A stretch of 64,000 nucleotides of DNA, from contig MNCI01011880.1 of NCBI GenBank assembly GCA_015680685.1, positions 259,354-323,353 on the forward strand. The letters are read 5' to 3'. Below the pieces are notes generated by a model. The model was not told where the DNA came from, ran no database searches, and saw only the letters and a program-made list of their open reading frames with translations. This document shows, piece after piece, positions 54,587 through 64,000 of the stretch; positions within the stretch are counted from its first letter, which is position 1, and each line of letters starts with the position of its first letter. Position numbers and translations under genes: made by a program. This DNA comes from Gnetum montanum (Eukaryota; Streptophyta; Gnetopsida; Gnetales; Gnetaceae).

Positions 54587-56621
54587 CCATATAACTGGCT
54601 CCTCAATTTTTCAACTTTTTTATTTTCCAACTTTTTGTTTTGCACATTCTTTATTTTATGTTTTCTTGTTTTCATGCTATTAGTCATTCTAATTTATTTT
54701 TTTTTACACCATCATTAGTACATTTGCTATTTCTTGAATATTTTACACTTTCTTTTATATTTTCTTTTATTTTAGTTTGGTGGATTTCCTAACTTTTTGT
54801 TAATAAGTGCCAGGTACAGTGGTAATGTGTTGCTTGATGGTGGTATGTACTATTTTGTTATTTAATTATTGGTGTCTAGTTTCTAGCTTTGAATTTTCTT
54901 ACTAATGATTAGGACATGGTTCTTTTTCATGCAACAGGCAGTGAGTCCACAACATTCACCCATTCACAAACTCTATGGTTCTCCTTGTTTAGGAAACGTG
55001 TAGTCCCTTTTCATTAATGAAACTTTAACGAACTTGTGACTTTGGTAGTTTCTGGAATTGGAAAGGATTCAAAGATTTGAATAAGGTTGTGACTTCAAGA
55101 GGATTCAGTATTCTTTGTGCCTTTCTATTTGCTTGGGTGCATGTGTGTTTTCATGGATTTCTTACCGTTTCGTGTCGACCAATAAAGGAAGTTGAATAAG
55201 TCTTTGCATGGTGTGTTTCTCATCAAAAAAAATAATGGGAATTCAAAGTACACCCCTTAGACAAACTAAACACATACATCTTTGCATGGTATGGTTTCCA
55301 TTTCTAAAACAAAACGATGGGAATTCAAAGCACATCCCTTAGACATAATAACCATGCTACAAGCATTAGTTATGGGACTAAAAAGACATATTACCCATGC
55401 CTAAAGGTCCCATCTAANCGGGACTAAAAAGACATATTACCCATGCCTAAAGGTCCCATCTAACTAAGGCCCTTCCTCACCTCCTACTTCTCTTTTCTTC
55501 TCTAGTAAGGAATGGTGGTTGTTCTATGAAAGCAGTCTTGTGTCTTACGGGGATGGACTGGTCTTAGAATGGTGATGCAAAGTCACTGAACATGGTTGGT
55601 TTTGGTCTAGACTAATGATGGATCTTATTAGAGTCATTTAACCATAAAATCTATAAGGGACTTCATGTGACCTTAATCAAGAACTTCATTCCACTCTCTC
55701 TCATCCATCTATGCTTTCCATGTCTCACCTCATTGCTAGTTGCATATTCTTGTTTGATGTCCTAGTTTGATGTGTTGAAATTCTTAGGTAGTTTCTTCCA
55801 GGTTTTTCTATTTAACATTCCATAACCATTAATCATCCACAAAGCCCACAAACTCTTCGGTTTGAATTTATGCAAGGGCATAAAAGGCCTATGTGTGCTT
55901 TGGGGAGGACCCACTTACATATCTTTTGGTTGGGTTAGTTAAGTTCTTTACCCTTAGACACTCTTACAATCAAATTTTTTTGTTTACCCCATCAATAACA
56001 TCTAATTATGCACATCTTCACAACATTTTCCAGTAAACTTTTCTTTTTTATTATTGTGAATTTTTACACCCTCTTCAAATACTTCCTTGTGTTGAACTTT
56101 TTCAAGTTTAATGGACCACTTATCTATTCTACCCTATTTGTCAACCTTCCTGCTAACACTACTAAAGGAATCAATCTACCACAATCACAACTTAGCCAAG
56201 TGTAACCACTGACAAGACAAGGTATTTACCAGCTATGTGTTACACATTACATACTAATTCATAATTTTGTTGTGATTGCAATGGCAAGCATGCACTAAAT
56301 GCGAGTTTATCTTCACCAAGGATGATGTAGTAGTACCACACGATGAGGACCGTTCATGATCATTGGATCTTCTTCCTTGCTCTTCGGCTACCAAGAGGTG
56401 TTGGATGTCAGTGTTATCCAAGGTGTTCCCTTCTCTTATCATGAACACCTAATTTTGTAAAAATTGTAACTCTATACACTTGGACACTCAAAGTCTATTT
56501 GTTCCATCTAGTTAGTTTGTATGTTAGTCAATAATCCCATACCTACCCAATATTTTGTAAGGAACTTGTTCCTCCTCTTCTACACTCAAGGATGAGTTTT
56601 CATTCAGTCATGGAGGTATAA
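54587..56621 (+). other. R6 3' noncoding region and PPT
   Basis: T-rich start, then the sister blocks AAAAAGACATATTACCCATG (55379) and CAAGGGCATAAAAGG with TGCTTTGGGGAGGACCCACT (55872-55915). The acceptor position near 56268-56280 reads GTGATTGCAATGGCAAG, with the AG lost, and no extra ORF follows. ACTCAAGGATGAGTTTTCAT (56584) and CAGTCATGGAGGTATAA form the leader and polypurine tract. Confidence 0.75.
55374..55463 (+). repeat. Exact 44-bp duplication around a single N
   Basis: 55374-55417 is repeated at 55420-55463, with N at 55418 and one extra C. Likely an assembly join. Confidence 0.82.
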
Positions 56622-57467
56622 TGAAACATGTTTTTTCATCTATGACATTGAGAACAAGATGTGACATCAAGTATCCAACATCGAAGCCCAGATGCAATGT
56701 TGGATATCTAATGTCGAGGGATATATGCCAGCCTATAAATATACTACTCAGGCTCATGATGTCCATATAGTTTTTCAATCAAAGTAAAGAAGCTCTTGTA
56801 ATTTTTTTTCTCCAGAGTTAGAATATTTTCTTAGTGCCTGCAACAAGAGTCTAAGTGTGTACGAATCTTTGTTCAAATACTAATATACCTCAGTGCAGCA
56901 ATGTGACGAGAATAAAAATGAACTCTTTTAACAATTCTTGTAGCACTGAGAATAGATTAATTTTTCCTTTAATGTACTTTACTTTCATGCCCTTTACTTT
57001 AATGCATTTCAATTAAGCAATTAATTTCCAATTGTTAATGAACACGAGCATGACCACTTCAAACATACATATAGTGTTTGGTAACCCAAAAACATTTAAC
57101 CTTTGGTAGTCCAATAGTATTATATGTGTTCAGGATGTGTCCAAGAAAGTGGGGCAATTACTTATGTTAGGCTAGTTAGACAGTAGAATAATTAAATATT
57201 GAATTCCTCTACCTTTCATTCTTGTTGTAGGTGATTAAACTTATAAAACATAAAATGAAAAAAATCATATACCTCAATTACACTTAAACTATACCCTTGA
57301 GCCTCATAAGTGTAGTTGGAAAGACAACAAACATTCTCAATGCTCATTTCACTTCTTAGAGGAACTAGTGCACTAGAGAACTATAGGTCCATGAAATTCA
57401 ACCAAATCATGTGTAAATGCCTTAGTGATTCATATGGTTAGGCATAGGGGTACCTCACTGCTCATCA
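56622..57467 (+). repeat. R6 3' LTR
   Basis: 846 bp, TGAAACATG to TGCTCATCA. TATAAATA at 56734-56741 follows repeated AGTATCCAACATCG/GGATATCTAATGTCG words. Confidence 0.88.
56734..56741 (+). promoter_or_regulatory. TATA box of R6 3' LTR
   Basis: TATAAATA in GCCTATAAATATAC, 112 bp into the LTR. Confidence 0.7.
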
Positions 57468-58020
57468 CTTATCAAGTACCTCAAATACATTACCTTTTTC
57501 ACCGTTTTGCACATCATGTGCAAAATCTGATTTCCACTGGTGTGTTTACTTTTGAATTTATTATTATTATTATTATTATTATTATAAAGAAAATATTTTC
57601 ATAAGTCTATTTTTTTCCTAACTAATACCCTGCACTTCAAACATGCATAACAATCACACTGGGACTCCAAATTAAACTTTGTTTGAACCTATGAGATCCT
57701 TATCAAATGCTCTATACCTTCCCATGCCAACATCACACCCAAGCATCACACAACATAGTGCTATAGTTCAAATGCATAAATACTAAGATCACACATAAAA
57801 CCTAAATAAATACCATGTAGGTGCTCTTGTATTCCAACCCAACATCCGTACCAACAACATCACCTGTTTAACACATCACACAAGGTTAGTGTACATAATC
57901 ACATTAGTTAAGCATGTAAAGACATCATAATCATAACATATAAAGTGCAATTACAATAAGCTAAGATGTCCCCAATAACCCACTGAGACAGCACACCTAA
58001 TGTATAAATCATAATCGTAC
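57468..58020. other. Spacer right of R6
   Basis: No coding frame supported. Contains a (TTA)n microsatellite at 57557-57586. Rich in CACATCACA-type words on the plus strand, somewhat like the 8.4-9.7 kb spacer. Confidence 0.5.
57557..57586 (+). repeat. (TTA)n microsatellite
   Basis: About ten uninterrupted TTA units. Confidence 0.95.
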
Positions 58021-58322
58021 GACCATTCCTAATGTGTCTGGAAGGAATGTAACAATTCCAATTGTATATAGATATAACCAAAGTTCATTCCTGAAATTGC
58101 AATCTTGGAAGAAGATTGGTATTCAAAGGCAAAGTGTGAGAATACTATAAATGGAAAGTTATCTTTGAGGAAACATATGACCATACCTAATGTGTTTGGA
58201 AGGAATGTAACAGTTCCAATTGCATATAGATATAACCAAAGTTCATTCCTGAAATAGCATTCTTGGAGGAAGATTGGTATTCAAAGGCAAAGTGTGAGAA
58301 TACTATAAATGGAAAGTTATCT
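58021..58322 (+). repeat. 158-bp tandem duplication
   Basis: GACCATTCCTAATGTGTCTG at 58021 and GACCATACCTAATGTGTTTG at 58179 start two units that match over about 144 bp. Confidence 0.85.
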
Positions 58323-59400
58323 TTTACTATCCTAAACATGAATAATTTCTTTGAGGAGGTTGAGGAAACATGTTGTTCAAAGCATGAGAATGTTGATAAG
58401 ATATTCCTAGAAGTGTGTGAATTTGACTGCCAATTCACTAGTTTTTGGCAATTTTTCAAAACAAGAAAAAATATAGCATTAGGTAATCTATAGTGTATAT
58501 CATATATATACATGCATGCATACCTATATATATAATACTTTTGATATATATTTGATAAATATTTGCTAAAGAAGTGGAGCGAACTTAGTTGTTTAGTATG
58601 TTTCTAAATTTTTTTTACTGATGCATAGTAGCAACAAGATATTTGATACTTATAAATGTTTCTAAATTGTGTTTACCATTACATGGTGGTAACAAAATAT
58701 TTAAGATAGTTTTTTCAAAACTTAGATAATTTCCTTTTCAAGGGTAGAGTTTGAACACCACGTCATACCATATTTAGCTGCCTATCAAATTCATACCTTG
58801 TATCTAGAGATGATGATGATCATAATGATTGTGACTATCTAATTCCATCTCACTGTGCCCTTACTGCTTAGCTTCAATTCATTGATCACATTATCTCTTA
58901 ATTTTAAAATTTTAACAAAAATAACAATCCTTTTAGGGATCCTAAACTTTCTTATTGAAAAGTGGATTTTTCTATTCTTTCAATACTTTTATGTCAAATT
59001 TTTTTTCCCTAGCTTTCCTCTTTCCAAAAAGTGAAGTGTTTCCCTTTCTGATTGAGAACAAAGTTGGAATTGTCTCCGCTATGCCTTAATACCCATTGAT
59101 GATGCATGCATAGGTATAGTGGAGACAATTCTCTAATTTTTTTTTCCCTAATTTTGATTCGGGTTGATGTTTCATTTGCTACTTGTACTATGTTCTTAAA
59201 GTAGGGAGCAAAATCCATTTATGGGAAGCCTATGTAAGCATAAGGCATCCTGACATGTTGTGGGCTTTTCACCTCATGAGAGATTTGTGTTTGTTAGGAA
59301 TATATGGTGCAAAGCTTGAGCTTTGAATCTATGTAACAAGGCTATACTATGATCCTATTATCATTTTATGTGTCAATAATTACTCATATATTTGTATTCA
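58021..59400 (+). pseudogene. Unrecognised gene 3'-end fragment, copy 1
   Basis: A partial frame at 58263-58493 contains AFLEEDWYSKAKCENTINGK and FFEEVEETCCSKHENVDK. After about 400 bp unrelated to copy 2 it resumes near 58808 as DDDDHNDCDYLIPSHCALTA, ending with TAG. Copy 2 (62.3-63.1 kb) has the same order and the same stop. The first 158 bp are themselves duplicated (58021 and 58179). Sequence similarity to copy 2 continues past the stop to about 59400 and, weakly, to 59770. I do not recognise the family. It could also be a repeat without coding function. Confidence 0.4.
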
Positions 59401-59789
59401 CTATTGATTGCTCTAAATTTCTTAGATATTAAAGACAATGCATGTTGATTTGAGGTGGTGAACCCTGCCATTCTGGATTCAAAGCACAAGCTATTTTATT
59501 CTCCAAAGCATATTTGAAATTCTTAATTTATTTACATTTCTTTAAATTTTCTCTTAGCATATCTTTAATTAATCCTTTTGATCTAGCAATCTTAGGATGG
59601 AAGCACTTGTTTCATATAGATCTTTTCAATTTTTTCCATGACTTTATGCCTTGTACATCATAGTTTAATCGATGTTCCATTCAAATGATAATAGATGAAT
59701 CTCATAAGATGATATATTTAAAAAATGTCAATCTAGGAGAAATCTTTTAAGACGTGAAACTACAACCGATATTTTAATTAAATGCATCC

Positions 59790-60235
59790 CCTAAAAGATT
59801 TTCGTTGCTGAACCTTCAACCTTCAACATAAAATTTATGATTAATTAATATTAAATTACTTGTTACATGTTGATGAAGAATAAATAATCCAATCTCAAGT
59901 AAATATGATCTCTTTATTCTAGCATAAGTAAATATGATCTCTTTATTCTAGCATTAGTTCAATGAGGTAAATATTATTTTTGTTATGACAATTTTTTTCC
60001 TATTTCATTTTAAAAAGCAATTCCATTATATTGAAAAAAGTGTTAAGCCCATTCTTTATCTATTTATTCAATATTTTAAAAAATGCACCCCCTAAAAAAA
60101 TTTCTTTGTTGTGCATAAAATTTATAATTAATGAATATTAAATTTCTTGTAACATGTTGATGAAGAATAGATAATCCAATCTCAGGTCCAAATCTAAATT
60201 TTAATATTAAACCAATGAGGTAGGTAATATCTCTG
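59790..60235 (+). repeat. Diverged direct repeat, spacing about 275 bp
   Basis: ACATGTTGATGAAGAATA and TAATCCAATCTCA with flanking CATAAAATTTAT occur near 59825-59900 and 60112-60185. Inside the first, AGTAAATATGATCTCTTTAT is repeated in tandem (59898 and 59927). Confidence 0.75.
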
Positions 60236-62329
60236 TTACTAGATCTTTTGTTTATCAACTAATAAGTTAGGATCTATGTTATACTTTCTCTAAAATCGAG
60301 ATCAATGGTTGTCTCATTTCTTTTTGAGATTATGTGGAAAGCCCTTTTGCCTACCAAACAATGAAGTAAAAAGATCTTTGACTATGGTACCAGAAAACAA
60401 ATTTGGATTCAGAAAGGTTAAGAAGTCACATGTTTTAAAGCTGTTGTTAAAATTCCAACTTTAATTAAAGTCATCTTGATCAAGATAGAAGGAAAACGAT
60501 TAGGAAGGGATCAAATTAGCATCAATGATAAGAAACGACTGAATACCATGCTCAAATCAATACCCAGTATTTTACCATCATCCACTTTTGCCACAACATA
60601 TATGAGGTACCTACCATTATCTTCAAATCAAAGTGGATCTCTCGGTCTCTCCATACAACTGTAGACATGCAAAGCAGTCGAAGGATTTAAAAACAAAATA
60701 TTTAACCCCTTCTCANCTTAAATCTTGCCTCTTAAACAAATGCAACATTTTGTGCTATGTAATCCCAAAGAAACTGTAACTCGTGTGTTTTTTTTTTTTT
60801 TTTTTTTTACAACATTCATGAAGAGACCTTTTGGATCCATAGCGATTTCATTTTCTGAAAATCTATATATGTTAGCATGATTAATTTTTGTAATCTGTGT
60901 ATGTCAGCCTGAGCTCTGAAATCAACAGCATCACTCAACATTTAACATGTCATTTTCGGCACTCGGCAGAATTTGAACTACTTAGTTGCAGATGCCTATG
61001 ATGGTGGCTCCTATTCTATCCCTATTCAAATTAATAAAGAAACAAAGTTTACAGCCAAGTTTCATCTTAAGTTATGTATTTTTGGCGGTTGAAAACTAAC
61101 CTGCAACCTTGCTGAAAATTTGAAAGTACTTTCTTTACAAACCAAAAAATATAACTGTTGTGTTGCAATAAAATGACTTAAATAAGCTTGCTAAAAATTA
61201 ATAGAAATGAACCATCATTAAACAGGGCATCGTTTTCTGTGGAAAATAGCAACCTTTCGAAACTATTCAAGCTACGATTTAACTGGGTTCAGAAATTTGG
61301 AAATTGGAATGCTTCTAATTGGATAATGTAGCAGGTATGAGGTGTATGGGAGACTGACTGATTCCGCGCGATGACACAGATTCAATGCACAGAATCTTGC
61401 CAAGCATGAAAAAGAAGGTGCATGCCATGGCTGAGGATTCTGCAGTTTTTTGATTCGCTATGTTTCGCATCAATGATTCATCATTAAGAGCTGCGATTCA
61501 GATTACAAGCTATTTTAACATGAAATGAGTGGTTCATGTCTGTTGTATCAGATGAGACATTGTCCATTCCTGCCAGGATTGCTGCTTGCACGATTATCAA
61601 TCCACATCAGCATGACTCAAGCGAATTGTTAAAGGTTTAATGGGTTGTCTCCCTGAGGACACACTGATTGGCCATTGCTCACTATCTTCACGCAAATTGT
61701 TTCCATTTGCCCACACACAACTTGCTTCTTCCACATCATTTTAAGTACATGTTTGGGTCAAGCAGACAATTTCCATCCCTCTAATTTAAACAATTAGATG
61801 TTTATGTCATCAACTACATGGGGAGCCAGCAGCTGATCAATATATTTTATGTTCATGTTTTCTTACTGTCTCCTATTTTTGCATGTTTAGTCACTTTATG
61901 CATGCTAGATTTATTTAAAATTCTTTAAAAACTAAAGTGCATTACTAACGCTTTAATGAAAGCTTTTATCTTAAAAAACACCATGTGGTGACATGAAATC
62001 TGAGTTGAAGAGATTATAAACATGTATGTTAAATATTTTCCAGCACAGGGGAGTTTGACAGAAATGCTTAGAAATCTCATAATCAAATACAGATTTCAAG
62101 ATAAAAAATTTCAGATAAATGAAAGTTAGCCATTTCACTGTTGTCTTAATGCATTTAGATTTGATTTCTGATTTTATGAAAACAGAAAAGCTACAATACA
62201 TGCAGTGATCGCGTTTTCACTTCACGGAAGCATGACTAAGCCAACTTCAGAATTTGTTATTATATAATGAACTTCCATTTCATTGATCCAACAATTCTAT
62301 CTTCCTGATTGAAGACATTGATTCCTAGT
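60236..62329. other. Low-copy-looking spacer
   Basis: No LTR or transposon domain words. A 62-codon ORF at 60476-60664 is unsupported. A run of 21 T is at 60788-60808 and a single N at 60716. The base composition looks less AT-biased around 61250-61760. This could be intron or upstream sequence of a gene, but I cannot show it. Confidence 0.45.
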
Positions 62330-63140
62330 TGAACACAACCTCTGAAGGTTCCAGTTGCATATAAATACAACCAAAGTTCATTCCTAAAATAGCTATCTTG
62401 CAAGAACATTGGTCTCCAAAGGCAAATAGCTATCTTGCAAGAACATTGGTATCCAAAGGAAGACTCTGAGACCAGTAAAAATGGAGAGCTATATTCTGTT
62501 ATTCGTGAACCTGAGGGATTTCTCCAAGGAGGTTGAGGAAACATGCCATTCAAAGCATGAGAATCTTGATAAGGTACCAGAGTATGGAGATGACGATGAT
62601 GATGATGGTGACTATGGGATTCCACCTGACTATGCCCCTGCTGCCTAGGTTCAATTCACTGTCCATGTTTTCCCTTATTTTTGAAAATTTCAATAAATCA
62701 AAATACATCTAGTGGTTCTAAATTTTATTATTTATATGTGGATCTTACTGTTTTCATTTCTCCCAACTCTCCTCTTTCCAGGAAGTGAAGTGCTTTTTGT
62801 GATGAAGAACACAGTCATACTAATTGTTTACGCAACTTTGATCTGGTTTAGCGTTTCATTTGCTACCTCTAATAAGGTTGAAAACCATGTAGGCACAAGG
62901 CATTTTGATATGTTTGGTGGTTTAGCGTTTCATTTGCTACCTCTACTAAAGTTGAAAACCATGTAGGCATAAGGCATTTTGATATGTTTGGCCCTTTCTC
63001 ACCTCATGAGAGACTTGTTAGAGGACACAATGTTAATGATGAGAGTGTAAACACTGCTCGGTTAGGATCGCATTGTGCAGAGCCTGGGCTTTGAATATAT
63101 GTAAAAATGCTATATTATGAGGTTTTATCATTTTATATTA
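62330..63140 (+). pseudogene. Unrecognised gene 3'-end fragment, copy 2
   Basis: The frame EVEETCHSKHENLDKVPEYG then GDYGIPPDYAPAA ends with TAG at 62647-62649, after an acidic run of six Asp. Upstream a short duplication around AGCTATCTTGCAAGAACATT (62387 and 62428) has shifted the frame. Downstream, CTTTCCAGGAAGTGAAGTGC near 62774 resembles an exon acceptor, and a hydrophobic frame (62712-62966) overlaps a 74-bp tandem duplication. The minus strand is also open (62625-62260), so coding direction rests on the shared stop with copy 1. Confidence 0.4.
62845..62992 (+). repeat. 74-bp tandem duplication
   Basis: GGTTTAGCGTTTCATTTGCT starts at 62845 and 62919; units differ at a handful of bases. 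Confidence 0.9.
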
Positions 63141-63250
63141 ACAATAAATACTCTCATATATCTTTTCGCTGCTAAATGTTGCATATTGTTTATATAGTAA
63201 AATCTTCTGAATATTGATTCAAATTGTGAAACCTAAACATTGAGATTAAG

Positions 63251-63310
63251 CGGAAACAATTGCTATTGGGCAGAAACAATTGCTGCTGTGCAGAAATAAT
63301 TGCTATTGGG
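63251..63310 (+). repeat. Three 20-bp tandem units
   Basis: CGGAAACAATTGCTATTGGG, CAGAAACAATTGCTGCTGTG and CAGAAATAATTGCTATTGGG in direct succession. Confidence 0.92.
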
Positions 63311-63792
63311 CAATACACACTTGAAACTCTTGCCATATTTACACCTATTTGGATTTTCTCTCATAGCATTTTAAGAAGAGAAATTATGGCTTCTATATCC
63401 TTTCTTCTACTAATCTTAACATGAAAATACTTGCTCATCCTAATTTTTAAAGTTTAAATTTTATCATAATTTGATATCCTCTACATGGCAATTTCATTGA
63501 AATGATACTAGATGACATTCATAAGATGCTATATGTATAAAGGTCAATCCTGTATAGGAAATCTTTTAAAAATGCAAAACTCTAACATGATATTGTTCAT
63601 GTCAACACTCCCATACTCTCATGGGGCCATGATTATCAACGTCTCTCTTTCTCTCTCTTAATAACCACAGTAAAAATCATGCAAGTCTTTTTGGTCTAAA
63701 GCTCCCTTGTTGCATAAATATCTTACTTTCGTCTCATGATTTTTTTTCAAAAAGCCAAGTGCATGTGAATCCCAGACACACAATATTTGTAT

Positions 63793-64000
63793 ATGGCAGG
63801 GTTTACAAGGAAGAACATGCTTCAACATGGGTGTTCTTCTTCAGCCAAGAAAACCAGAAAGAACAGTTTCTCTTTCTTAAAAGGAGGATCTAGGGCTTCC
63901 TCTCCAGAGATAGCGGTTTTCTCCTTTTTTTTTTTCCTTTTTTACAGGCTTCCAGCTAATCTTCGAGGGTTTAGAGAGGAGCTAGCAGCTCAAAATCAAA
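63793..64000 (+). CDS. Open frame starting a possible gene, runs off the window
   Basis: ATG at 63793 opens 69 codons with no stop to base 64000: MAGFTRKNMLQHGCSSSAKK, then a Ser/Arg-rich stretch (KGGSRASSP), a Phe-rich run caused by a T tract (63925-63942), and RGFREELAAQNQ at the edge. The codon mix is less AT-skewed than in the surrounding spacer. The T tract followed by TTTTTTACAG could instead be an intron 3' end, making the true exon begin near 63948. I do not recognise the product. Confidence 0.3.
   Translation, partial: MAGFTRKNMLQHGCSSSAKKTRKNSFSFLKGGSRASSPEIAVFSFFFFLFYRLPANLRGFREELAAQNQ

Larger units (their letters stand above)
41708..57467 (+). mobile_element. R6: 5'-deleted Ty3/gypsy element, split by R7
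   Basis: It starts inside pol, between RT and RNase H, at the junction with R2. It continues through RNase H and integrase (split by R7 at 42794-53666) and a 3' noncoding region to an LTR ending at 57467. LTR, gag, protease and RT at the 5' side are gone. Its integrase resembles that of R1 closely in wording. Confidence 0.88.

Overview
The window is plant nuclear DNA that is almost entirely old, nested LTR retrotransposons. No intact cellular gene can be certified. The evidence is plant-type primer binding sites (tRNA-Asp and initiator-Met), plant Ty3/gypsy and Ty1/copia protein domains, 5-bp target-site duplications (TSDs), heavy C-to-T/G-to-A decay that breaks every long reading frame, and visibly diverged LTR pairs. 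A large-genome seed plant, quite possibly a gymnosperm, fits best. That placement is inference, and the species cannot be read from the sequence.

I name the elements R1-R8. R1 (1-8399, 5' end outside the window) is a Ty3/gypsy element with gag, protease, RT-RNase H, integrase, a long 3' noncoding region and the 3' LTR. R2 (9757 to about 41674) is a related element. Its 5' LTR is split by R3 (10422-25538, TSD CCATG), and R3 is itself split by R4 (15281-23942, TSD CTAGG). R2 also carries a Ty1/copia element, R5 (about 28960-35537), and its 3' LTR is cut off at 41674, where it abuts the 5'-deleted gypsy element R6 (about 41708-57467). R6 integrase is split by R7 (42794-53666, minus strand, TSD ATGTC), an element with 2.1-kb LTRs that has gag and protease but no RT or integrase. 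R7 protease is split by R8, a solo LTR (47446-48088, minus strand, TSD CCTAG). Inferred order of insertion: R2 before R3 before R4; R2 before R5; R6 before R7 before R8.

R1, R2, R3, R4 and R6 share one plan: a tRNA-Asp primer site where the 5' end is visible; a gag with a Ser/His/Arg-rich head; (pol); a 1.3-2 kb noncoding region with conserved blocks; a 3' splice-acceptor-like site; an extra ORF (present in R2 and R4, missing or vestigial in the others); then a polypurine tract and the LTR. R3 and R4 have lost pol completely. Their gag frames run into a short tail that resembles the last residues of integrase, so they look like non-autonomous derivatives dependent on R1/R6-type partners. R4 is the best-preserved example: TSD, two LTRs, PBS, gag, acceptor, a 2.8-kb extra ORF encoding a globular domain plus coiled coil, and PPT.

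From 57468 to 64000 the sequence changes character. There are no LTRs, but there are simple repeats, two diverged copies of an unrecognised gene 3' end (58.0-59.4 kb and 62.3-63.1 kb) and an open frame starting at 63793 that runs off the window. The run of N at 47607-47789 and three single Ns (1858, 55418, 60716) mark assembly joins; two of the single Ns are flanked by exact short duplications that are probably artefacts.
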